A stretch of DNA of 64,000 nt. Source: Hesseltinella vesiculosa (lineage: Eukaryota > Mucoromycota > Mucoromycetes > Mucorales > Cunninghamellaceae). The notes beneath the pieces are model-generated. The model was not told the DNA's origin. It made no database searches and saw only the letters and a list, made by a program, of their open reading frames with translations. The position numbers and the translations under genes are program-made. The number at the start of each line of letters is the position of its first letter. Position 1 is the first letter of the stretch. The stretch lies in NCBI GenBank assembly GCA_002104935.1, contig MCGT01000007.1, forward strand, positions 744,001-808,000. Direction: 5' to 3'. Positions 33,998 through 44,963 of the stretch are shown here, piece after piece.

Positions 33998-36395
33998 ATG
34001 GGATCCAACGAGCATGCTAAAGAGGCCACCCCCTCCCTTCCCGCTGACATTGAAACCGACTCAAGCGCGCATCAAGACGACACTCGTTTATCGTTTCAAG
34101 ATGACGATACCACCACTTTGTTACCCCCATCCCCAACCCTTGCACCAACAGATACACATGCCATTCCAAGATCTACCCGCATCCGTGGCGCATCTCTCCA
34201 AGCCAAAGTCATTTGGCTAACGCTTTGTCTTGCAGGGTAATCCATCCATTTTCTTTTCGCTTAGCAGCTCACAGCTTTTTGTTTTTATGCACACCATCCC
34301 AATGACTTGTTAGATTACAGTTCACATGTAAGCCCGCCCCTTGTTTCTAAATGTCGTCGTCTTCTCAACTCCACCCTTTTCTTTCCAGGGAGCGTCGAAA
34401 TGGCTTATGGTACACCTTACCTGCTGTCTCTAGGCTTATCCAAATCACACATGTCCCTCGTTTGGATTGCTGGCCCGCTCTCAGGTAAAAAAAAAAAAAA
34501 AAATAAGAATGCATATCGTTCTTGACTACTTTTTGTGTTTGTGTATGTGCAAAAATCAGGTTTAATCATGCAGCCAGTGGTCGGGGCTTTTTCAGACAAG
34601 TGCACGTCCAAATGGGGCCGGCGGCGTCCTTTTATGGTGGGTGGCAGCGTACTGGTGGTGCTGGCTCTGTTGATCATTGGCTGGACCAAAGAACTTACGG
34701 GTGTGTTTGTGGATGCTGAAAAAGATGCACATGTGGTAAAGCGAAAAACGCGCCAGGTGGCTCCATTCTGAAACGTCATTCCTTTATTAGTTCAAAGTGC
34801 TGTCCATTGTCATTGCCATCTTTTCCATTTATTTGTTAGACTTCAGCATCAACTGTGGTTAGCGTTGTTTTATTTTCTTCTTGCTCTTTGATCTGACCCT
34901 AGTGCCTTTCTTTTTTCATAGTCCAAGCATCTTGTCGTGCTCTGATTGTCGATGCACTGTCACCGTCGCAGCAAGAGCTCGGCACCGCATGGGCAGGGAG
35001 AATGATTGGCCTAGGCAACGTGGTTGGCTATTTCATGTATGGGCTGGTGCTTGGAGGACATTGACAGACCATGAACCTAAAATTGCCATCTTTCTTCCTT
35101 TCAGGGGCTATGCCGATCTTGCCAACGTGTTTCCGTTCTTTGGTGATACGCAGCTCAAAGTGCTATGTTTCTTTGCATCACTTATCCTCCTTGTCTGTGA
35201 CGCTATAACTTGCTACGCTGTTCAGGAAATGCCTTTGGCCAAACACATCCAGTAAGCTGTGCTTCGCAATCCGCAAAATCGCCACTCACCTTTTTTTTTT
35301 TCATCCGCCCGAAACAGCTCCGATACCCACTCACTAAAAACGATGAAAGATATCTTCACCAACATTTGGCACCTGCCCCGGCCGATCCAGCAAGTGTGCA
35401 ATGTACAGTTCTTTTCCTGGATTGGCTGGTTCCCGTTTCTGTTCTACTCAACAACGTGGGTCGCCGAAATTTACACCAAGACGATGCCATTGGACGGCCA
35501 TGACATTGTGGGCCAGGCTACGCGCGCCGGCTCGTTTTCCTTCCTGGTGTATTCTCTTGTGTCCTTGGCCGCCTCATTCATTCTGCCGCTTCTGGTGCGA
35601 CCTTCCGGTGAAGCCAGCATGATGATCGTTGGTAGCGACATGGGTGTCCAACGCACTTCAACCCCGGCGTATCAGTGCCTGACATTGCCTCGGCTTTGGA
35701 CCATCAGCCATTTTTTGTTTTGTATCGCCATGCTGTGCACTTGGTTTGTTGGCGATATAGCAGCAGCATCTGTGGTCATTGGTATCTGCGGTATCAGCTG
35801 GGCGACCATCATGTGGGCTCCATTCTCCCTCATTGGTGAAGCCATCACACGGTTAGAACAAGAGCAAGCCCAGCAGCAACCACACCATCCTCGCCAGCTC
35901 TCAACCGAACATCTGTTCCAGCACCACCAAGCCCGCCTATCGAAGCTCAGCCTCGGTGCCACAGGCATGGGCAGCTCCGGTGGTACGTACCAGCTGGCCG
36001 AGGACGAAGACGACAACGATGGACTGCCATTACTAGATAACAATGACGCCATTGAAATGCAAGACTACAACAGCGAGCTGCACGCCGCTCCATCGTTGCC
36101 CCGCCTCTCCAGCTCCACGTCCCGCTCTTCCCAAGAGAGACTGCCTTCGTACCTACCCGAGCCGACAGCACATGTCTCGGCAGGGATCTTTCTTGGCATC
36201 CACAACATGTATATTGTCCTACCTCAGTTTCTCGTGACCTTTTTAAGCAGCATTTTATTTCGTGTGCTCGAAAATGACATGGACGTGGATGACAATGTCA
36301 ACACGGGCGCCTCTTCCGATGCCATTGGTGTGGTGCTACGCTTTGGTGCCATCATGGCTGCTGTGGCTGGTTTCATTAGCCTAGGAATAAAATAA
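33998..36395 (+). CDS. SLC45/sucrose-type proton symporter
   Basis: Eight exons (33998..34236, 34314..34327, 34389..34484, 34560..34735, 34791..34857, 34922..35036, 35105..35251, 35318..36395) give 643 residues. Family hallmarks are [20 protein letters not shown] in helix 1 and KWGRRRPF after helix 3, plus [21 protein letters not shown] hydrophilic Gln/Ser/Asp loop interrupts the C-terminal helices. Relatives include plant sucrose transporters, animal SLC45 and fission-yeast Sut1, which carry sucrose, maltose or related sugars with protons. Exon 2 is only 14 nt but encodes the conserved LQFT segment. The start at ATG 33998 is preceded by an out-of-frame ATG at 33994. Confidence 0.93.
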
Positions 36396-36952
36396 ACAAT
36401 TGCCAGGCTCCTTCATGCGCTCTCCCAGGCTGCTACCATTGAAAATTCTCATGTTGTCAGCTTGTGAATCCACGCCAGCCCAAATAATATTATAAAAAAT
36501 TTGCGCTGTTCTCAATGGCCTATCCGAAAGCAAGCGCAATATAAAAAATAAAAGGGGGGATGCCCCAGGTGTTTCTTTGAAGTGCGAAAAAAAAAATACG
36601 TTTTTGGCTGGGCCAAGATGCAAAATTTGCGCCGCAGCCTTTCATCGTCTCTACTGGCGAGCAAATGCTTCTTGGTGGCAGGATTTAATCGCGTGGATAT
36701 GGTCTGTTGGGGCTCGTCTGTGATACTGCAGAACGCATCTTACTTAATTGCACACTCGGCAGCTTCCTTTGCTGTAATCGTGTAGATCGGTGAGTCGACA
36801 TGGATATCTAGTTAGCTGGCAGGATGCTTATTTGTCAAAAAAAAAACAAGGTAATGAAGCGGCGAAGGAAAAGAATAAAAAGGTACGCCCTCGACTTATT
36901 TTTTTCTCTTTCTTTCAAAAAAACACAAAAGTAAGTAAAGAACCGTCAAGCA
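36396..36952. other. Intergenic region
   Basis: About 560 bp without a conserved frame. The part 36590-36700 (A-rich run then GGCTGGGCCAAGATGC) looks like a degenerate piece of the dispersed non-coding repeat seen at 38.4-39.3 kb, but the match is weak. The final ~100 bases are T-rich leader of the next gene. Confidence 0.35.
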
Positions 36953-38073
36953 ATGCAATGTGATCCTTCATACATTGCTTGTTGCATTAACTCATCCAAT
37001 CTACCTTTTCTTTTGTGTATATTCAAAGTGACGAAAAAGAAAAATGCCACTAAAGCTGCTGAACAGGTAAAATGAATCTTTTTTTTTTTTTTTTTTTGAC
37101 ATTGTCGTTTTGATGGTGTCATTCGTGATTTGCAATCTAGCCCAGCGACAGTCGAGGTCGAGCAGGAGGGCCAATGCGAAACGCATATACTAGCGTAGCC
37201 GGCCCCCACCCTTACCTACCAGGAAAATTCATCGCCAGCCATTCGTTAATCTTTCCCGTCGCCTCCCCTGCCCTTCAAGCTAAGCACAGTGATCTCGTGA
37301 AGCTGCCTTTTTTCACATCACTAAATCCCGAATTCCTCATTCCCTACGACCAGCTCCATGTCACCCTTGGTCAATTATACCTTCCGACCCCAGCTGCAGT
37401 TCAGGAGGCACAGCGGCTTCTCCATGGCCATATTTTACAATTTGCCCAAGAAAATCAAATTAGTCACCCAATCCCCGTCTCGCTCGAAGGGCTATTCAAG
37501 TCCAAGGGCAGTGGCCGTTGTAAGTTCATCCCGTCAAAAAAAATGCGCACACATTGCCATCTGCATTGCAGCAAATATTGTTTTCTCATGACAGTTTTTA
37601 TGGCATCCTCTTGTTATAGCCAACGCTCGGTTGATTTATACGAATCCCGTAGACAAGTCGGAAAAACAAGTCCTGGTCCCTCTCCACAGTAACCAATCTC
37701 ATGCCAGGAAAAAAAATCCAATCAGGCGTGAAATATGAAAAGAATAGAGAATCGTAAAGCTCACCTTTGTCTTGTACAACCGTAGAAATGATAGAAGAAA
37801 CCATGTCAAAAGCTGGTTTCTGGACCCCCACCCCTACAAACAAGGCCTGGGACGTAAGAAGCGGTGGATTGTACGAACATGTCTAATTTCCACCTCTTCC
37901 GTTAGCCCCATGTGACACTTGTGGACACCCGCAACAACAAGGCCCGCAAGAAAAGACGTTGGGGAGGCAGCCGTGATTTTCCCACCGCCCGTATGCTGGA
38001 GAACAGCGTTGGGTCTGTCGATCTCGGTTTGGCAGCAATTGCTGACCTGAAGCTGTCATTACGAGATCGATAG
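36953..38073 (+). CDS. AKAP7-like 2H phosphoesterase family protein
   Basis: Five exons (36953..37066, 37141..37519, 37620..37688, 37786..37853, 37906..38073) give about 265 residues. The two catalytic H-x-T motifs of the 2H (LigT, AKAP7 2'-5' RNA ligase-like) superfamily are present: DQLHVTLGQLYLP and DPHVTLVDTRNNKARKKRRW. The C-terminus (ARMLENSVGSVDLG) is typical of the AKAP7 branch. Such enzymes act on 2'-5' or cyclic phosphodiester bonds of RNA. The start is uncertain: the ATG at 36953 is followed by a Cys-rich, unconvincing first 25 residues, and a later start such as the Met before RNAYTSVAG is possible. It is distinct from the ASCC1 gene at 57.9 kb. Confidence 0.8.
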
Positions 38074-38420
38074 TACCCAGTCAGCAACCGAAACGAGTGG
38101 GTTGCCACGTTCAAAGTTTATAGTGACGCCTAAAGATTCCCACCCACGTCCTCTATATACTACGCATATACCTGAATTTTTTTTTTGTACTATTTTTTTT
38201 CCTTCCTTTCCTTCTGGTTTTCCTTTTCTACTGAACTTGGATCGGGTAACGGTTGGATCAGCTATGGCTATGTTAGCGGGAGGGAGCTTTCTCTTAGCTA
38301 CAGGTCTTCTAGGTTTGGAGGACCGGGATCGATAGGGTTATAGTAGAGGTGGAGGAGAACGTGGCAGGCTATTGTCGGTGCAACCAGGTAGGACGTGCAA
38401 GAGGTGGGACGTACTGAGAC
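38074..38420. other. Intergenic, with small hydrophobic frame
   Basis: TATA-like CTATATAC near 38151 and a pyrimidine tract to 38230 precede an ATG at 38264 that opens a 23-codon frame (MAMLAGGSFLLATGLLG). It may be a gene remnant or the first exon of an unrecognised gene; nothing downstream supports it. Confidence 0.3.
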
Positions 38421-38830
38421 ACGATTTTGGTAAGCAGTCCTCGGAAAACGGTCCAATCTTCAAGTTGTCATCCAGCACATTCACCCAGAACGCGCAGGCA
38501 CTTTGCGGAAGTTGAATTTGGCAATCCAAATTCTTTGATTTAGAGAAAAAAAAATGAAAAGCTATGCAGTCCGTTTGAGTCCTGAAAAGATCAGGGTATT
38601 TAGTGGAGGTTGATCCGCCAACTTTTGGTCAATTTCGCTTGGACTCTCCAGTTTCCCAGCTAAAAAAAATGAAGAACCGGCCATTTTCGCCATGGCAGCC
38701 CAGGCGACTTGTTCAAAAAATTATAGCGCAATTCCGGCTCCGCGTGCCTTTCAGCAATTGGCTGATGCTCGTCTGGGCAATTCGAAGGTCCAACCTTCTC
38801 CAGAGCACTCAACTTTCAATTTGATAAGGT
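38421..38830 (+). repeat. Dispersed non-coding repeat, copy 1
   Basis: Recognised by comparison with copy 2. Shared landmarks, in order, are TTGGCAATCC followed by an A-rich run, ATCAGG, GCCAACTTTTGG, CAGCTAAAAAAAATGAAGAA and CGGCCATTTTCG. No protein frame is shared among copies. Ends are approximate. Confidence 0.6.
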
Positions 38831-38899
38831 GATGCCGCCACTGTTTTGATCATGTTTCTCTTGACAACTGGGACCGGCTATCACTGTTTATCAGCTGTC

Positions 38900-39270
38900 G
38901 TGCTTCCACCAGCCAAGAGTTGAAAGGTGCGGCGCGGAGGCTGAATATGGCAATACATGTTTTTTTTGGAAGAAAAAAAAAAAAAAGCAAACGCTGCATA
39001 GAATTTTTGAGCGATTGGATCGATGTGAAATGTTTCACAAGAGCGCAAATGCATGAATGATGATGATGCTGAAAAAATCAGGTCGATTGGTGAAGATCGT
39101 CCAGCCAACTTTTGATGCGTTTCGTTTTGACACCTCTGATTCTTCAGCTAAAAAAAATGAAAAATCGGCCGTTTTCGTCAGAGGACATCCAGGCCATCTG
39201 ATCAAAAATCACACCGCAAAATTGTTCTAAATAGATTCACCCCAAATTTTGCATGCCAGTACAAAATGGT
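38900..39270 (+). repeat. Dispersed non-coding repeat, copy 2
   Basis: Landmarks in the same order as copy 1: ATGGCAATAC, an A14 run, GATCGATGTGAAATG, AAAATCAGGTCG, CAGCCAACTTTTG, CAGCTAAAAAAAATGAAAAA, TCGGCCGTTTTCG. It lies about 450 bp from copy 1 in the same orientation. Confidence 0.6.
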
Positions 39271-39973
39271 GAGAAATGAACTTGGTTAAAATTGTAAATC
39301 TCTGAGACAGCGTAGGGAAGAAAGAATAGGCTGGCAAGCATCCACGAAAAATGACTTCGCACGCGCTTGATTTTAATTGCTCGCACACTTGAAATGATGC
39401 AGAGGTTCGTCCAATCGGTTCACCAACCAAAAACTTTATTCAAATCTCAAAGAAACACTTGGCAGCCGCCAGCGGACATCCGGTATACTTTGGCAAATCA
39501 AACATTATGGCCCCCTCTTCTCTTTTGCATCCAGGTTTGGGTGACGTTAGATAAGCGTTCCTGAAACATAAAATGCATTTTATTGAGCGATTCCAAGCCC
39601 TGTATAATGTTCATATCCGTGAAATTTCTTGACCCCCTCGTGCATTTGAACGTTCGGGTAGTTGGTCGGTTTGGGGCACCCACAGCATCAAAGATTTGTT
39701 CCAAACGGAACAGGTTGCTCGAACTCCCCATTGGCTGTCCAGAGCTGTATTCTATCCTGCCCGGCTTTTTTTGGCTGTCCGATTCTATTTTTTCTACCCG
39801 AACCTTGCGTCGGTTGGTGAATGGAGAAAATTGACGGCCAATGCGACGGAGTGAGGTTAGTAGGCAGTACTGTGGCTTTGTTTTGTTGAATTCTGATGTC
39901 AGCTTTGCTCCGTTTTTTTTTTTTTTCACTGCTCACTCTCTCACAGCGGCTCTCTCTCTTGTTTCTTTTCGAA
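39271..39973. other. Intergenic region before RRP15
   Basis: About 700 bp with no conserved frame on either strand. The last ~60 bases are a T-rich and CT-rich leader. Possible further degenerate repeat pieces were not resolvable by eye. Confidence 0.35.
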
Positions 39974-40915
39974 ATGGCCATGCAACGAGCACAAAAGAAG
40001 GATCAGAATATGACATCCAAGAAAAAGCAACTACCGGTCGAAGATCCACAAGATAGCGACATGGATGCTGACATGGAAGACGATTCTGGTAGCGATATGG
40101 ACATTGGCAGCGATCAAGACTCTGGCAGCGACGATGATACCAACGCCCAAGGTAAACATCAACGCACGGAAGCGGATGGAACGGCAGAGATACCAATGAG
40201 GCAAAGAGAAGAAAACCATGATATCTGCCCAAAAGTGCACGACAGTCAGGAGATGATTGACGATCTTGGTCAACTAATCGCAAACTTATTTTAGAAAAAT
40301 CGAAAAAAGGCAGCGCCGAAGCGTTTTCTGAGGCCATGACCAACATCCTAGGCAGCACATTGACCGGTAGCGATAGAAAACAACCCATCTTGGCCCGATC
40401 AAAAGGCACTGAGCGCAAACTGGAGGATGAAAAGCTGGAGTACAAAGCGCGCAAGATGCTGACGGCCGAAAAGCGCAAACTGAAGGACAAGGGCCGTGTG
40501 ATTCCCGACTACACAGGTTTCGAATATGAAAAACGACTACGCAAAGTGGCTACCCGTGGTGGTAAGGAAACTATGAAAAAAGGAATGGGCGCTAGGGTTG
40601 CTAGGCTGCGCTGCATCAAGTGAAAACGCAGGATCGCTCACTTTTGATTCTCTATAATTTTTTTTTTGAAAGTTGTCAAGCTGTTCAATGCCATTCGTAT
40701 GCAACAAAAGATGACTGAGACTGCTGTGGAAACCGCTACTGTCGAGCGAGGCACTCAGATGGCCAAGGATAAGGCGAAAAATGGTAAGGGGGCGTCTAGA
40801 GTGCATGCCTGGACATGCAAATACCCTAACTCTTTTCTTTTTTTGCTTTATCATAGTGTCTACGATGTCCAAGGCCAACTTTTTGGACCTGCTAAAATCT
40901 GGCAATGCCACGTAG
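39974..40915 (+). CDS. RRP15: Rrp15, 60S pre-ribosome processing factor
   Basis: Four exons (39974..40151, 40295..40561, 40673..40783, 40857..40915) give 204 residues. An acidic N-terminus (DSDMDADMEDDSGSD) is followed by the family core: AFSEAMTNILGSTLTG, KQPILARSKGTERKLEDEKL and YEKRLRKVATRGVVKLFNAI. The C-terminus is MSKANFLDLLKSGNAT. Rrp15 is a nucleolar component of early 60S particles required for 27S pre-rRNA maturation. Length is near that of yeast Rrp15 (250). AATAAA lies at 41035-41040. Confidence 0.94.
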
Positions 40916-41651
40916 TATAAGCCCGATTTTTATAATACTCTTTTCATCCCTCTTTCATTCATTCATGCTACCCTACACCGATGTCTTCTTTTTTAAATGT
41001 AAAATATCCCTCCTTTTTTTCATTGCATTTCACCAATAAATCCAAGCAGCACAATAAAAGACCACCTCATTTAATTATTTTGGCACAAGATATTTCCTTT
41101 TATTCTGAACAGCCTGGGGACACACAGCATTTGCGAGATTGGTTGGGCTAAGCGGCAATTTCTTACCAGCACCAGGTCCACATCGGGGGGCCAGTCGGCA
41201 CACTTTTGCCCAGCCTTGAAAGGCAGCAAGAGCACATTCGGGCGTGCTCATTTTTTTTTTCCATGGCATTCGAAGAGTTCGAAAATTCCACTCAGCTTGC
41301 CCAGCTTCGCGCGCAGAGACTGGATCACTGGGAATCCCTTCCTTTCCAGGTCTACGACCAATACCCGAGGAAGAAGAATCCATGCTGAAATATCCCAGCT
41401 GATCCTGCTCCAAGTGATCAGATTCTGGTCCGACATCGTTACAATATGCGACTGTCCTCTGGATTAGTGGGCGAATGGCGACGGCCAGTGTGACCCGCAG
41501 CCAGGCCCAGGGCGCAAAACCAAGATCAGCACCAAGGCTGATCGATTCCTGACGACTGGGTAGTAAAAATATTGTACCTGGAGGGCTATCCTTTAATTAG
41601 ATACGACATTAAATAGGAAAGGGGCAAGGAAGACGAAGCAGGTAGGTGTGC
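40916..41651. other. Intergenic region between convergent genes
   Basis: About 735 bp between the 3' ends of RRP15 and the LRR gene. AATAAA at 41035 serves RRP15. The rest (41090-41480) is moderately GC-rich but shows no conserved coding potential; it may be another old repeat copy. Confidence 0.35.
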
Positions 41652-44443
41652 TTAGGGAGATGCAGAAGGCTCTGGTTCATCTATTTCCTTGGCACGTTTG
41701 AAGGCTTGACCTTCTTCACATTCCTTTTCCTTGCGGAGCTGGTGGATATCATGTTCGCCATCGTCGTCATCGCCAATCTCGAAAGGAGACGCTTCTTCGT
41801 CTTGGATGCTTGGCATGACTTGACCATCTGATGTTCTTTCTGCCACTTTGATGATAAACCGGTCGTCATATTGAGCCAGCAAAGTAATCAGTCGATCATT
41901 CAATTCAAGGGCTGGGCCTAGGCGAGGAGAATAAAAAAAAGTGAGTGCTTCCAATTTCTCTTCCTTTTTTATTTTACCAATCGATTCGCTTTCCACTAAT
42001 GTGGGTATATCTTGATTCAGACGTTCGAGGAGCCGCCGGCACTCTTCATAAACTTGCTAATAAATCCACATCGAAAAAGAGGGTCAGCGACTCATTGGAC
42101 GGCTTCCCCGTTTTAAACATACCACAATAGCATCATGCGATTGAACAGAGTCGCCTTGAGTAGCGTTCATCATGGACTCTAGCAATTCGACCTGAGTGGT
42201 TTCTTCAGTGTAATCTTCGTGTTGGCTTCCGTTGAAGGCGGGAGTAGTGGTCGAGTCGGTGGCGTTCAACCGGGTAGATGTGGAAGATGAGCGATGGCTG
42301 TCGACTCGCGTGACCGCATTCAGCCGTTCCTGTAGAGTGAGTCGCGCAGTTGCTTGCGTCGTAGTGACCCAGGCGTTTGCTGTGTCCGTCGAAGATAAGG
42401 TCGTTGTTGTTGGTGTGGTGCGATCGTCATTGGCATCGATGTCGGATTCTCGAACACAGAGCGCCAAGATGTCTGCCTGCATTTTGACCCGTTCATCATC
42501 AGCGTTCTGGAAGTGACGAGAAAAAGCAAGTTAGCATTTGAGAAGCATGGACATTGCCAGCCTCTGTGGCTATTTACTTGAATGCCCACGCCCAGGTATG
42601 AAAGTGAATTGTTCAAGCGGAGAGCTGACATCAATGCAAGTAGCCCAGCCATGTCTATGTCGGTGTTGAAGGATAAATCTAGTTTGGCCAGGGTCTTGTT
42701 TTCCGGCAGGCTCTCGGCCAAAGCAATGGCAGCTGAATACAAAATGGGTGATCAGTCGCTCGTGCAACTTCTTGTTTGACATTTTTTTTTAAATGTACCT
42801 GGTGTTCCCAGGGAGCATTGCTTCAAGTCCAAGTGCTTCAGTCCCTGGTTGCTATAGAGTGCTTGCTTGAAAGCATTGATCTGATAAGAATAAAAAGTGA
42901 GCATGCCTATCGTTGCAATTGGGCCAGATCGCGCTCTACCCCTTCCAAATTGTCATTGTTGGCCACTGGGTTGTTTGCCAAGTGCAAATTTTGTAGGCTG
43001 GCATTGTATGTCTTGTTGAGAAGAAACCATGAGTACTTGAGAAGTTCAAGGACTGAATCTTTTCTGCCTTACCAAAGCTTGAGCGATATGGACAGTGGAA
43101 GAAGGGTCCAGTTTGCAGTCGCAGAGTGAGAGGGTCCGTAGGCATCTGTTCCGTCGGAGCGCTTGCGCGATATACTGGACGCCGAGGCGGATGTCATTGC
43201 TGTCGAGGATCAAGGTCTGCAGGCCGGACAGTTGGTGCCCATCGTAGTCACGTAACATGACTCCGACATGGAGGGCAGCTTGCTGGTTGATCTGGTTTTG
43301 CCGCAAGGAGAGGTAGGAGATACTTGATTTTCGAATGGCCGTGCCGAGGATTTCCAGATGAGGGAGTCGTAGAGAGCATTGGTCCAACAGCAAATGGCTG
43401 AGCGAGCGACTGGTGTGCTCGGTCAGGGCTTGAGCCAGGTGCTGAATGGCTTTTTTGTCAGGCGTCAGACCTGACAGGTTAAGAGACTGCAAATGAGCAG
43501 CCTGAATTAAAAAAAAAAAAGATGGCAAATGTGAGCAAGCCTTTTTTAGCACTTGTGTGGGCGTGTGGTTTGATACTTGCATTTTTCACGAACACAGAGA
43601 TGTATTTGAAACCATTGTTTTGCATCTTTTTGTTGAAGGAAAGGTCAAGGTGTTTTAAACGATTGACGACTAAGAGACTATGCAATAAAATACGAACACA
43701 CTAAAAAAAAAATAATGAGACCAAATTGGTGTATTCCTTTAGCCACGCCAGACGCCCCCCCCTTTTTTTTTTAACAAAAACCATACGTCTTCATCCAAAT
43801 GACAGTTCATAAGGGACAGACGTTCCAAACCAAAGTCAAGACAGAGCATGTCTGCAAATGGTTCAACATGTCGGCGGGTAAGATGCTGGTTGGAAAGGTC
43901 GATGAAAGTTAATCCGTGCTGGGGATGTTTCTAAAATAAGACATGAGCTGTTATTTTTGGAGAGGTAGTTGCTATTACCACAAAGGCAACCAAAGGCGGA
44001 AGCATGGGAATTTCTTTGTTTTTGCAAGCTTGCTCGTAATACACGAGAATGTTGCCGGGCGTCAAAGGTTGTGAGGGGCTGTAATCGGGTAAGTCACAAT
44101 CAGTTTGGTGAGGAAAGTATTCAGTGGTAAGTTTGTTGAGAGGGAATCGGACACGCTTGAGGTGATGGGGCGACAGTTCATCGGGGCTGGTTGGTATAGA
44201 TGCGGCGGGTGTTGCTGGAGATGGTGAAAGGGAACTGTTGGATGAGACAAACTTTCGAAAAAGGGCCAAAGGTCGCTGTGGCTGTTGCGTATGGGCAGGC
44301 GGGTTGTTCAAAGGGGTGGAGGTGGCTAGCCGAGAGAGCCAGTTATCAGGGGTTGTCGTTACTTGGCGTTTCAATATACCCTTTGTAGGCTGACATTCCG
44401 GATGATAATCGTAGGGTGGCGGACCATGCAGAACCGAAGACAT
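41652..44443 (-). CDS. PPP1R37-like leucine-rich-repeat protein (PP1 regulator)
   Basis: Ten exons (43979..44443, 43787..43930, 43590..43700, 43073..43501, 42940..43011, 42799..42880, 42578..42732, 42123..42506, 41978..42056, 41652..41917) give 728 residues. Near the N-terminus, KGILKRQ and LKRVRFPLNKLTTEYFP contain an RVRF docking motif for protein phosphatase 1. TPGNILVYYEQACKNKEIPM follows, as in PPP1R37. Then come ribonuclease-inhibitor-type LRRs (LKHLDLSFNKKMQNNGFKYI, LQTLILDSNDIRLGVQYIAQ, LAKLDLSFNTDIDMAGLLAL). A Thr-rich linker and a helical C-terminus (VYEECRRLLERLNQDIPTLV) reminiscent of GAT/VHS-type adaptors end the protein. It probably inhibits or targets Glc7/PP1. Family-level call is good; orthology is not proven. 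Confidence 0.85.
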
Positions 44444-44963
44444 GGAATAAAAGAGGTAAGAGAAAGAAAAAGGCTGCCATCGAAAAAGGCACCACTTTTT
44501 TTTTTTTTTTTTTTGCCTAGCGGCGGGGTCTCTTGAAATTGGACAACCAATCAAATTGCATACCTTGCATTGTAGCCCACGTTTTGTTTTGTCACAATGA
44601 CAAAGTAGGCACCATGCTTCGTGAACCTATCTCCAGTCCAGATAGCAAGATGACGCGCGACTCAGTCCCTTTATTTTTGAAGTAAAAGGGCACGGTGCTT
44701 GCACGGTGTTTGGCGCAACCAAAAACAGGAACGGCTGCCCGCCAATCACGTGGCCCCACTCTCGCTAGAAAAAAAGGGAGAGAAAAAAAATGAACGACTC
44801 CTCTTTTTCCCTTTTGTATGCCATTTTCTTGAAAACAAGTCTTAACCTTAGCAAAGCATTTTATTTACTTTATTTTATCACTTTGTTACTCTAAAAAAAA
44901 GACTTTTGCCTCTTTTATATTTTCTATTGTTTTTTATTGCTGTATGCCGAGTTTATATCAGCC
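44444..44963. promoter_or_regulatory. Divergent promoter: LRR gene / CCR4
   Basis: A 520-bp intergenic region. A CCAAT box (44742-44746) abuts a palindromic E-box CACGTG (44747-44752). CACGTG is the site of bHLH factors; a bHLH gene lies at 57.2 kb in this window, though no link is shown. A T18 run is at 44494-44512. An upstream ATG (44944) opens a 16-codon frame overlapping the CCR4 start. Confidence 0.5.
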
